Shown in pieces: positions 1 through 6,302 of a DNA stretch of 10,267 bases. Below the pieces are notes generated by a model, which was not told the origin of the DNA, did no database searches, and saw only the letters and a program-made list of their open reading frames with translations. Every line of letters starts with the position of its first letter. Positions within the stretch are counted from its first letter, which is position 1. Made by a program: the position numbers and the translations under genes. Origin of the DNA: an uncultured Bacilli bacterium (GTDB lineage Bacteria; Bacillota_I; Bacilli_A; RF39; UBA660); the NCBI GenBank assembly GCA_947584105.1, contig CANPWK010000037.1, forward strand, positions 1 to 10,267, in the 5' to 3' direction.

Positions 1-378
1 TAAATCATTACTATTATTTTTAGCTAAACTAACAGCAATAACAGTTCCAGTTGAACCTGAGATAATACCACATATATCACCAATTACATCACAGCAAAAA
101 GATGAAACACGATCTTTATTTTTTATCAATTTTAAAGCTACTTTAGCAGCCTTTTTCTTTTTTGAAGCCATAGAATTAAATGGAGCTTCTTCAACTGCTG
201 CTATTGCAACACCTACCATATCAAAAATAATTCCAATAAATATTATTATAATAGTTATAATCAAACCGATAATTATTGATACTTTACTAATTACAGTATT
301 AGATAAAAATGTAAAAAGAATTGAAAGAGCTAAAGCAATTAATGATATTTCAATAATCCATTTCCAATTATTTTTCAT
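1..378 (-). CDS. oapA: OapA-like OLE-associated membrane protein (partial, C-terminus beyond window)
   Basis: This reading frame is open for 126 codons from an ATG at 376-378 to the window edge, so the C-terminus is missing. A perfect GGAGG (382-386) lies 3 nt before the ATG. Residues 7-29 and 33-60 form two long hydrophobic helices. Then come FDMVGVAIAAVEEAPF, a basic segment (SKKKKAAKVALKLIKNKDR) and DVIGDICGIISGS (97-109), which begins another hydrophobic segment. The layout resembles the DUF21 membrane domain of CNNM/CorB magnesium transport proteins. DVIGD (97-101) matches the DxxxD motif described for OapA, the membrane protein that binds OLE RNA and is linked to Mg2+ homeostasis in Bacillus halodurans. 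The gene lies immediately downstream of a large structured RNA, as oapA does. OapA identity is inferred from motif plus context; a stand-alone DUF21-like protein of unknown role is the alternative. Confidence 0.75.
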   Translation of the reverse strand, partial: MKNNWKWIIEISLIALALSILFTFLSNTVISKVSIIIGLIITIIIIFIGIIFDMVGVAIAAVEEAPFNSMASKKKKAAKVALKLIKNKDRVSSFCCDVIGDICGIISGSTGTVIAVSLAKNNSNDL

Positions 379-381
379 AAA

Positions 382-386
382 CCTCC
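382..386 (-). promoter_or_regulatory. Ribosome binding site of the OapA-like gene
   Basis: A perfect GGAGG sits 3 nt before the ATG and directly after the T-rich end of the preceding RNA. Translation of the membrane protein therefore requires transcripts that read past the RNA's 3' hairpin. Confidence 0.85.
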
Positions 387-413
387 AAAACAAAAAGGGC
401 TTTAAACCCCCTT
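387..413 (-). terminator. Short terminator-like hairpin at the 3' end of the large RNA
   Basis: On the minus strand AAGGG (413-409) can pair with CCCTT (399-395) around a 9-nt loop, and a T-rich run (TTTTTGTTTT, 396-387) follows. The stem is short, so termination is probably partial. That would let the RNA end here while some transcripts continue into the OapA-like gene. Confidence 0.5.
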
Positions 414-984
414 GATACTTCATGGCTATTAATAAGGTTAACTTTACGTCATAGGTCAAGTTGGCTTTCCCTACTTCTTACTTACCGTTACCAATAAGCG
501 GTTCCCCTTGAAAAGAAGCAATATAGTGTTACCAGCTATATGACTTGATTACCACTTAGTACGTACTGTAATCCCAAACTAATGTCACTCTAGGAGTTTT
601 CCTCCCCAATCATTTATTATTAGTCTTTTTTGCAATATATGTTTCATACTACAATATTCTCTAGCTATAAGATATTGTTTTTTAATAATCCATATATCAC
701 TCAAGGCAAGCTACACTATTCATAACTTTCGCCACAAATAGGTTTAATCCTATTTCGTACCTGGTCCATCAGTATTCACGTTTAGGCCAAACACAATAAT
801 AGGTCTCCACGAATGATGGGTCGGAATCGTATGCCATTACGAGCGCCCAGCATTCTATCTTCCAGCACTCACCCCAAACTGGGCGTAAGAAGCAAGCACC
901 AGAAGCTTCACAGATGTGCTAATGTACGGTTGTTTAATCCCGTCTTCATAATAAATGTAATTGACTAGAATAATGTGCCATCAC
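388..984 (-). ncRNA. ole: Large structured non-coding RNA, probable OLE RNA
   Basis: This stretch has no credible ORF on either strand and is clearly richer in G and C than its surroundings. A strong minus-strand promoter sits at one end and a hairpin plus T-run at the other, giving about 595 nt. Pairings visible in the sequence are CGCCCAG/CTGGGCG (844-850 with 879-885), AAATAGG/CCTATTT (736-742 with 749-755), GGAG/CTCC (593-596 with 602-605), GATTAC/GTAATC (547-552 with 568-573), ATATAG/CTATAT (521-526 with 536-541) and ACCG/CGGT (484-487 with 499-502). OLE RNAs are about 610 nt, occur in anaerobic and extremophilic Bacillota and typically lie just upstream of oapA, exactly as here. Identity rests on size, position and partner gene, not on recalled consensus bases. 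ROOL is a similarly sized alternative but would not predict the OapA-like neighbour. tmRNA, RNase P and rRNA do not fit. Ends are approximate. Confidence 0.78.
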
Positions 985-991
985 AAGTAAA

Positions 992-1020
992 ATAATACCA
1001 TATATTAAAATTGTTGTCAA
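992..1020 (-). promoter_or_regulatory. Sigma-70 promoter of the large RNA
   Basis: On the minus strand TTGACA (1020-1015) and TATTAT (997-992) are separated by exactly 17 nt, placing the start of transcription near 984-988. It lies just after the deacetylase stop codon, so the RNA has its own promoter instead of depending on read-through. A short palindrome (GTCAAATTGAC, 1016-1026) overlaps the -35 box and could be an operator. Confidence 0.85.
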
Positions 1021-1055
1021 ATTGACTAATTTATTATATGCTATCAACTATTATA

Positions 1056-2318
1056 TTATTCTAAATAAGAAATGAATTCATCCATAGTAGTTGTCGAAAA
1101 AATTGTTTTTCTTGGAACTTTATATTTATCAGTTTGATTAGGATATGAATAACCATCAGTATTATATTGGCCAATAAATGCTAACCTAAAACCAGCTTGT
1201 TTAAGCAAATTAATTGCTCTATCATTAAAATCAAAAAAAGGATACGCAAAATATTTACTGCCATTTAATTTATCTTGACTTAATTTTAAATCGTCTAATA
1301 CATACTTTTCATCTAAACACAAAATTCCCCCACCCTGCATACCATATCCTTTGCATTCATATTGATTATGCATATTATTGGTATGAGATTCTAAATCTAA
1401 ATAATCACTTTTATAAACATCCATATTATCATGATATTTTGTTATCACAAACATTGTTGCATTTACTTTGTATTTCTCAAGCAATTTCAATGCTTCCAAA
1501 TCAAATACAGTTCCATCATCTATTGTCAGAACAATACTTTTCTCTGGGATATTTATTTTTCCATCTAAATACATTTCCATTTCATTTAATTTTAAAGTAA
1601 AATAATCATTTTCTCTTAAATATTTTAAATGTGATTCAAATTGCTCTAATGATTGACATATATCTATTTTACATTCTGTTTTGTCTTTATTATATATAAG
1701 ATGATAAGTTAGTGTTTTGAGCCTTTGTTTATTAGTAGAATTATTATCATTATCGTAAATTTTTTCTATATTATCTTTATTGATATATAACAACTTATTA
1801 TTATACTCAATACCATATCTGTCATTATCTTTAATAATGACTTTTAAATCAAACGACTTATTAATAGTATATACATAATTATTATCTTCATCATAAAATA
1901 TAGTTGGATTTTTAGTAACTATATTATTGTTAAAAGGAATATAATTTTTATATCTATTAAATTGATTATTCAATTTATTAATAGCATCAACATCGTTATA
2001 TGATATATATAAATTTAAACCACTTATTAAAAAGTATTTAGTTTTTGAAGTTATACTTTGCTTTTCTAAATTTAAGGTAATTCCTTCATTTACCTTACCA
2101 TATTCTAAATATTTATTATTTTGTTTTATATATAATTTAGATTCTTTATTTGTAATTACATAGTCACTATAATGTTTATTTATATCTATTATTTCATTTT
2201 TATTATTATCTTTTTTAATAGAATTACTTATATTTGAACCAAAGAATACATTAAATAACAAAAAAGATAATATTAATCCCATTAAAAACAACGTTACTAC
2301 TAATAATTTATATCTCAT
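1056..2318 (-). CDS. Membrane-anchored polysaccharide deacetylase (CE4 / NodB fold)
   Basis: This protein likely removes N-acetyl groups from a cell-surface polysaccharide outside the membrane. One N-terminal helix (about 5-25) without an obvious cleavage site suggests a signal anchor. Residues 30-195 are a divergent extracellular region; YGIEYNNKLLYINKDNI (168-184) resembles an SH3-like segment. The catalytic part starts at LTYHLIY (203-209) and carries TIDDGT (265-270, metal and base aspartates D267/D268), SHTNNMH (H312 and H317), FAYPF (357-361) and R403. The two histidines are five residues apart, as in PgaB/IcaB-type poly-N-acetylglucosamine deacetylases, whereas PgdA-type enzymes use HxxxH. 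Cys pairs at 217/221 and 322/335 could form disulfides. The start has an AAGGAAATGG-like site and lies 45 nt after the HAD gene, probably in the same operon. The natural substrate is not known from sequence. Confidence 0.9.
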   Translation of the reverse strand: MRYKLLVVTLFLMGLILSFLLFNVFFGSNISNSIKKDNNKNEIIDINKHYSDYVITNKESKLYIKQNNKYLEYGKVNEGITLNLEKQSITSKTKYFLISGLNLYISYNDVDAINKLNNQFNRYKNYIPFNNNIVTKNPTIFYDEDNNYVYTINKSFDLKVIIKDNDRYGIEYNNKLLYINKDNIEKIYDNDNNSTNKQRLKTLTYHLIYNKDKTECKIDICQSLEQFESHLKYLRENDYFTLKLNEMEMYLDGKINIPEKSIVLTIDDGTVFDLEALKLLEKYKVNATMFVITKYHDNMDVYKSDYLDLESHTNNMHNQYECKGYGMQGGGILCLDEKYVLDDLKLSQDKLNGSKYFAYPFFDFNDRAINLLKQAGFRLAFIGQYNTDGYSYPNQTDKYKVPRKTIFSTTTMDEFISYLE

Positions 2319-2363
2319 ATAACCATTTCCTTTTCCTTTTTATTATTGACAATTTTTTTATAA

Positions 2364-2927
2364 TTATTTTAGGCGTTCAATATTATTTTTCTTTACAAGA
2401 AATGCTTTTTTACCAATTTCAATAATTGGCTTATCACTCAAACTATCTGTATAAACTTCGTTAACTATTGCATCTGGATATTTCTCTTTAAATCTCTTTA
2501 ATTTTTCTAAACCTTTACAATTTTCACTAAAAAATTTACCATTTTTTTTATTAACTTCACTACCAATTAAATCCATTACTTTTAAATTTTTACAAATAGG
2601 TTCCAATAAAAACTCTGGAGATGCTGAAATAACAACATCCTTATCGTGGCTTTTTACGAGGTAAAATTTTTTTATCTTTTTTTTATGAATTAACCAGAAT
2701 CTTTCAACAAATAACTCTACATCATCTATCTTTTTTAAAAAGGAAAAAAAACATTCTTTAACTTCTTTCTTATTTTTTATTCTAATAACAAATAAAAAAT
2801 AATTAGCTAATATTTTAGGAACGTATAATAATAATTTTTTGTTACATTTTATTGCATATTTAAAAAAATCTAAAGAAGAATCACCATCATAAATAGTTTT
2901 ATCAAAATCATAAAGATTTACTTCCAT
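2364..2927 (-). CDS. HAD-IB family phosphatase
   Basis: A soluble phosphatase of the haloacid dehalogenase superfamily. Motif I is DFDKT (D7 nucleophile, D9 acid/base, T11), motif II is the serine of ISAS (99-102), a lysine near 138-144 serves as motif III, and motif IV is TDSLSD (160-165; D161, D165). At 187 aa it has the usual length for single-domain HAD-IB enzymes. The closest context clue is the UbiA-type prenyltransferase encoded upstream. In phosphoribosyl-lipid pathways a phosphatase must remove the 5-phosphate from polyprenyl-phosphoryl-phosphoribose, and HAD domains are found fused to or beside such prenyltransferases. That substrate is inference. The start has an unusual leader: the only good SD-like sequence (GAAAGGA) lies behind a 29-nt inverted repeat, and an ATGTGA start-stop sits 9 nt before the ATG. 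Confidence 0.88.
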   Translation of the reverse strand: MEVNLYDFDKTIYDGDSSLDFFKYAIKCNKKLLLYVPKILANYFLFVIRIKNKKEVKECFFSFLKKIDDVELFVERFWLIHKKKIKKFYLVKSHDKDVVISASPEFLLEPICKNLKVMDLIGSEVNKKNGKFFSENCKGLEKLKRFKEKYPDAIVNEVYTDSLSDKPIIEIGKKAFLVKKNNIERLK

Positions 2928-2939
2928 ATTTCACATATA

Positions 2940-2968
2940 ATCAATTAATAATAAAATTATTAATTGAT
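2940..2968 (-). repeat. Perfect 13-bp inverted repeat in the HAD gene leader
   Basis: ATCAATTAATAAT (2940-2952) is mirrored exactly by ATTATTAATTGAT (2956-2968) with 3 nt between. On the minus strand GAAAGGA (2975-2969) lies directly before it and the HAD start codon 12 nt after it. Folding the repeat would bring the ribosome binding site to normal distance from the start; unfolded it would be too far. No T-run follows, so it is not a usual terminator. Confidence 0.7.
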
Positions 2969-2985
2969 TCCTTTCTATTTAATAT

Positions 2986-3014
2986 TCTATACTATATACC
3001 TAAACTTTAGTTAA
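2986..3014 (-). promoter_or_regulatory. Possible promoter of the HAD-deacetylase unit
   Basis: On the minus strand TTAACT (3014-3009) and TATAGA (2991-2986) are spaced by 17 nt. Each box matches consensus at about four of six positions, so it would be moderate at best. It lies within the 179-nt gap after the membrane protein gene, where a new transcript would be expected. Confidence 0.35.
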
Positions 3015-3106
3015 AATTACATCTTAGATTATTTTATATACTATTTAAGACCAATCAAACACATATTTTCAATTTAATTACTAATTATTTTTACATTATC
3101 TTGATT

Positions 3107-4732
3107 CTAATAATATGTTACAGAAAAGGAGATTATATTAATTAATTCTTTAATATTATAAACAAGCATTATTATCATAAAAATTATAATAGGTAAATTT
3201 TTATTTTTAAAAATAGATTTAAAAAATAAATACAATAAAATTAAATATGCCCAAGAGAAATATAAACTATATAAAATCATACCATTTTCTGGAGCACCCC
3301 ATCCTATTAAACATAAGATTATAAATGAAAATAAAACCCAGCCAATAGAAATTTGTGCTAATTTATTATGTCTGTTTAAATAAAACCCTACGAAAACTAT
3401 TAATAATATGATAATTCCTATAACACTAATATTATTTATATCTATCAATTGATAAGAAGGATGAAAATCTAACGTTTTTATTTGACCTGATGGAGCAAAA
3501 ATGATACTTCTAACAAAAGTTAAAAATTGACATAATTTATCACAAAATGTTATTTTACCCGAAAAAGTCGATGATAGACATAATAATTTTTCCTTGAATG
3601 TCAAAATTTGTGATAATTGTCCGCCAATAATTGTAATACTTATGAATGCTACAAAACATTTAAAAATATCACAAAGCCATTTTTTGAATGATTTAGCTTT
3701 AGTAATTAATGGGAAAATCACTCCACTTGTTAACATAGTACCTACAGCTCCAATATAGGCATAGTTAATTTTATTCGATTTGGTATAATAAAGATATATT
3801 GCGAAAATAAGCCAAAACAAACCAATAACATATTGTTCTAATACTAATGAAAATAATAAATAAGGATAACTAACACTAAATAAAATATAAAATATAATCT
3901 TTTCTTTATCATTTAATTTCAAAAGTCTAGCTAAAAAAACGGTTGTAAGTGCAATTAAAAAGAATTGAATTATAATAAGCATTAATTCATAACCACTAAC
4001 ATGTGGTAACATAAATAAAAAATCGCCAATAATCATAGCAGGCACTGAAAATGGTAATGACATAATTCCAAATAAAGGTTGCCTTATATCATTTTCTACA
4101 TAACTGACATTAAAAAAAGTATTCCCCGATACAAGTGCACCTGTATCACTAGTATATATAACATCATAATTTTGTAATTTATTTTTATATATTGGCTTAG
4201 TAAAGGCAGTTGTAAATGTTGTTATAACAATCGCAAATATGGTTGCAAATGATAACACAATTAATATATATCTTTTTTCTAATTTACTAAATTTTTTATA
4301 TTCGACTATTAAGAATTTCTTTAATTTAATTAAAACAATATATAAAACAAATGTGAGCCCTGGTATAGATAATAAACCAACTATTTTATTTAATGTATCA
4401 AAACCCAAATTTATATTTATATAATGCAATACTGTTTGTAGACAATAAATGTTATTGTTAGAAAATCTCATGAATACTTTAATCATATACATACTAATAA
4501 ATACAGAAATAATTAATATATCCAATCTAACTTTAGTAATTTTTCGCCTAGATATTATTAAGAACATAATTAAAAATGATATAACAACACCAATATATAT
4601 GTGCATTCCATTAAATCGATTAGATAATAAAAAAGTCAAAGATGGAACAGATAAGATTATTAATATTTTAATTATCCATTCAAGAAACTTATTAATATTT
4701 AAACTTTTTTTCATAAATAATCTACTATACAT
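3107..4732 (-). CDS. Multi-spanning membrane protein, probable GT-C-type glycosyltransferase
   Basis: This 541-residue protein is almost entirely membrane helices, roughly a dozen or more. After the fifth helix or so comes a polar loop with NYDVIYTSDTGALVSG (188-203), where D196 sits at the place of the catalytic aspartate in GT-C enzymes that use lipid-linked sugars, followed by RQPLFGIMSLPF (217-228). A second notable stretch is GWGAPENGMILYSLYFSW (477-494). I do not recognise a named family, so the function is inferred from architecture and neighbours: it may transfer the sugar made by the UbiA/HAD pair, or by GtrB, onto a surface glycan. The start codon overlaps the end of the UbiA gene by 8 nt (ATGTATAG), which suggests translational coupling. 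An alternative ATG at 4714 gives a more typical MKKSLN start. Neither has a clear SD sequence. Confidence 0.75.
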   Translation of the reverse strand: MYSRLFMKKSLNINKFLEWIIKILIILSVPSLTFLLSNRFNGMHIYIGVVISFLIMFLIISRRKITKVRLDILIISVFISMYMIKVFMRFSNNNIYCLQTVLHYININLGFDTLNKIVGLLSIPGLTFVLYIVLIKLKKFLIVEYKKFSKLEKRYILIVLSFATIFAIVITTFTTAFTKPIYKNKLQNYDVIYTSDTGALVSGNTFFNVSYVENDIRQPLFGIMSLPFSVPAMIIGDFLFMLPHVSGYELMLIIIQFFLIALTTVFLARLLKLNDKEKIIFYILFSVSYPYLLFSLVLEQYVIGLFWLIFAIYLYYTKSNKINYAYIGAVGTMLTSGVIFPLITKAKSFKKWLCDIFKCFVAFISITIIGGQLSQILTFKEKLLCLSSTFSGKITFCDKLCQFLTFVRSIIFAPSGQIKTLDFHPSYQLIDINNISVIGIIILLIVFVGFYLNRHNKLAQISIGWVLFSFIILCLIGWGAPENGMILYSLYFSWAYLILLYLFFKSIFKNKNLPIIIFMIIMLVYNIKELINIISFSVTYY

Positions 4733-5579
4733 ATAAAATTAAAAATAAAAGAGTGGCTAATGAAATCCCTAACAAAAAAATAACCTTATCTTTAAAAATA
4801 ACTTCTACTGGATCTCCATCGCTTTTATTTTCAATATCCATACTATATTTCATACAAATAATTATGACTAATGGTATAGTCCAAATTAATAATTTAGTAT
4901 TACGGTTAACCAAATTTAAATCAGTAGCCCACAAAGAATAAAAAATAATAGTCATAGATAAAAACATATACATATTTTTATCTAAAAAATCTTTGTTATA
5001 GTATTTTAAAACCTTACGTGTTTTATCTTTATTAGCTATAAATTCACCTCTCCTTTTACCTAATCCTAAATAAAATGATATAGATATAATTGTTAAATAA
5101 AGCCAATTAGAAACTTCTATAGATAATAAAGAAGCGCCAAACAATACACGAATGAGAAAACCAGATACTAAAATAACTATATCAAGTAATGGAATATTTT
5201 TCAAACCAAAACTATATCCCAAATTGAAAATAAAATAAGCCAATAAAAGTAATATTGAATATAATGTTAATTTGTTTAATTCTATAATAGTAATAGCTAC
5301 TATTAATAATATAATAAGTAGAATAATTGCTTGTGGTATAGATACTTTACCAGATGCAATTGGTCTTTTACATTTTGTTTCATGTTTAGAATCATTTTCT
5401 TTATCATTAATATCATTTATTATATAAATAACACTTGCAATCAAACAAAAAACAACAAATCCAATCAAAGTGGTAATAAAATTATTTTTATCTAATAATT
5501 TTCCACTAAAAATTAATGGCAAAAAAATTAATAAATTTTTAATATAATGTTTAGGTCTTATTAATTTAATAAAATTCAT
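4725..5579 (-). CDS. UbiA-family prenyltransferase, polyprenyl-phosphate phosphoribosyltransferase type
   Basis: This integral membrane enzyme likely moves phosphoribose from PRPP to a polyprenyl phosphate, the first step to lipid-linked pentofuranose. Seen: LIRPKHYIKNLLIFLPLIFSG at the N-terminus (6-26), the metal-binding NDINDKEND (55-63) followed by CKRPIASG (70-77), LLDIVILVSGFLIRVL (131-146), GKRRGE (174-179) and DGDPVEVIFKDK (254-265). These match the decaprenyl-phosphate phosphoribosyltransferase branch, not quinone or heme prenyltransferases. About eight or nine helices and 284 aa fit the family. The start at 5579 is chosen because AGGAG (5588-5592) precedes it at normal distance and family similarity begins there; the longer frame to 5615 would overlap the XRE gene. 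It lies 16 nt after the regulator and overlaps the next gene, forming one operon. The exact lipid and sugar are not visible. Confidence 0.88.
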   Translation of the reverse strand: MNFIKLIRPKHYIKNLLIFLPLIFSGKLLDKNNFITTLIGFVVFCLIASVIYIINDINDKENDSKHETKCKRPIASGKVSIPQAIILLIILLIVAITIIELNKLTLYSILLLLAYFIFNLGYSFGLKNIPLLDIVILVSGFLIRVLFGASLLSIEVSNWLYLTIISISFYLGLGKRRGEFIANKDKTRKVLKYYNKDFLDKNMYMFLSMTIIFYSLWATDLNLVNRNTKLLIWTIPLVIIICMKYSMDIENKSDGDPVEVIFKDKVIFLLGISLATLLFLILYV

Positions 5580-5587
5580 TACTATCG

Positions 5588-5592
5588 CTCCT
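5588..5592 (-). promoter_or_regulatory. Ribosome binding site fixing the UbiA start
   Basis: AGGAG on the minus strand lies 8 nt before the ATG at 5577-5579 and within the last bases of the XRE gene region. It decides against the longer upstream start. Confidence 0.8.
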
Positions 5593-5595
5593 ATA

Positions 5596-5865
5596 CTATT
5601 CCTTAAAAAAATCAATAATATTTTTTCTTAAGGCTTCAGCAATCCTCCCAAGCACTGCAATTGTAACGTGCTTATTTCTACTATCATTTTCAATATCACA
5701 TATATACTCTCTTGATAAGTCTGTCATATCAGCTAAATCCTGTTGGGTATAATTTTGTTCTAATCTATATTTTTTTACGTTTTTTCTAATAATTTTATAA
5801 TAATATTCATCATCATGAATATATGCTCTTTTTATTAAATTTTTATTTAAATTCTTATGATACAT
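5596..5865 (-). CDS. XRE-family helix-turn-helix regulator
   Basis: A small DNA-binding protein of 89 aa (92 aa if the GTG at 5874 is used). The HTH_3/XRE domain spans about residues 25-88: IIRKNVKKYRLEQNYTQQ, the recognition region DLADMTDLSREYICDIEND, then VTIAVLGRIAEALRKNIIDFF. This is the standard Cro/C1-type five-helix layout. About 25 extra basic and tyrosine-rich residues precede it. I prefer ATG 5865 because GGTGG (5872-5876) sits 5-6 nt before it. The gene leads the prenyltransferase operon, 16 nt upstream of UbiA, so it probably controls that operon and itself. Its leader holds an inverted repeat and a tiny ORF. An XRE gene as the first cistron of such a glycan operon is unusual. 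Confidence 0.88.
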   Translation of the reverse strand: MYHKNLNKNLIKRAYIHDDEYYYKIIRKNVKKYRLEQNYTQQDLADMTDLSREYICDIENDSRNKHVTIAVLGRIAEALRKNIIDFFKE

Positions 5866-5873
5866 GTATACCA

Positions 5874-5923
5874 CCAGCCTATATTTATTTTCTACAATTT
5901 TCTAAAAAATATATATAGGCCAA
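5874..5923 (-). promoter_or_regulatory. Inverted repeat in the XRE leader, operator or SD-sequestering hairpin
   Basis: GCCTATAT (5877-5884, plus strand) is mirrored by ATATAGGC (5913-5920) with 28 nt between. On the RNA the pairing can extend by three G-U pairs into the TGG of the XRE ribosome binding site. It may be a leader hairpin that hides that site, or two half-sites for autoregulation. Confidence 0.5.
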
Positions 5924-5936
5924 GAGCCACAAACAT
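5892..5936 (-). CDS. Possible 14-residue leader peptide upstream of the XRE gene
   Basis: An ATG at 5936 opens a 15-codon frame encoding MFVALGLYIFFRKL, with a TAG stop at 5892-5894, 26 nt before the XRE start. The upstream AAAGCAAGA is only a weak ribosome binding site. The frame covers the upstream arm of the leader inverted repeat, so a ribosome on it would open that hairpin. It may be chance; expression is unproven. Confidence 0.25.
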   Translation of the reverse strand: MFVALGLYIFFRKL

Positions 5937-5953
5937 TCTTGCTTTAAAAATTA

Positions 5954-5984
5954 ATAATAAAAGGTAATAAGCTAATTATGTAAA
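5954..5984 (-). promoter_or_regulatory. Weak promoter candidate for the XRE operon
   Basis: Minus-strand TTTACA (5984-5979) and TATTAT (5959-5954) are 19 nt apart, longer than ideal. The same stretch is palindromic (TATGT/ACATA nested within GTAATA/TATTAC, about 5963-5995). A promoter is needed here because a terminator lies just upstream, but this assignment is uncertain. Confidence 0.25.
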
Positions 5985-6010
5985 AACATATATTACTTCC
6001 AAATTTTAAT

Positions 6011-6047
6011 AAAAAAACTAATTGAATATATAACTCAACTAGTTTTT
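6011..6047 (-). terminator. Intrinsic terminator between the acyltransferase region and the XRE operon
   Basis: On the minus strand AAAAACTAGTTGA (6047-6035) pairs with TCAATTAGTTTTT (6025-6013) over 13 bp including one G-U pair, around a 9-nt loop, and ends in a run of seven T. On the plus strand the G-U becomes an A-C mismatch, so the minus strand is favoured. It separates the upstream transcript from the regulator operon. Confidence 0.7.
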
Positions 6048-6255
6048 AATTTATATTTTTTAATTAATTTTTCAATAAAATAGATAATAATAGTTAATAA
6101 AGAAATATTATTTATAAATATATGCATATAAGCATAATTAATGCTAAAGCATTTATTAAATTTATAGTAGATAAAATACTCATATTGATAATTGATAAAA
6201 TTATATATATATACAGTGATATAATGTGGTAATGATAGATAAAAAATTCATTTAC
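6035..6255 (-). pseudogene. Possible decayed C-terminal end of a membrane protein
   Basis: In the 428-nt gap between the acyltransferase and XRE genes, one minus frame is open from 6255 to 6112 and reads as hydrophobic sequence (IYHYHIISLYIYIILSIIN, then INALALIMLICIYL). A second frame continues from 6118 with NISLLTIIIYFIEKLIKK and stops at 6035-6037, inside the terminator stem. A single frameshift joins them. A hydrophobic stretch ending in a basic amphipathic tail right at a terminator is how acyltransferase-3 or polymerase-type membrane genes often end. AT-rich DNA can give such frames by chance, so this is tentative. I see no other gene in this gap. Confidence 0.3.
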
Positions 6256-6302
6256 TCATTCTAGATTATTTATTATCATTGGCACTATTTTGTAAAAAAA
6301 AA

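Noticed and set aside
896..937. Group II intron domain V-like GTACGGTT on the plus strand
   Set aside because: The pairing partner, the GAAA-type tetraloop and any reverse transcriptase or intron 5' motif are missing; the bases are explained by the structured RNA read on the minus strand.
388..984. rRNA, tmRNA or RNase P RNA
   Set aside because: None of their conserved sequences is seen, and size and position next to an OapA-like gene fit OLE better.
4239..4941. Three short plus-strand ORFs (4239-4424, 4449-4736, 4753-4941)
   Set aside because: They lie opposite the membrane protein and prenyltransferase genes, have no ribosome binding sites and no recognisable domains; they are shadows.
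6122..6232. 36-codon plus-strand ORF in the 6048-6302 gap
   Set aside because: Low-complexity AT-rich sequence with no ribosome binding site, antisense to the possible membrane-protein relic.
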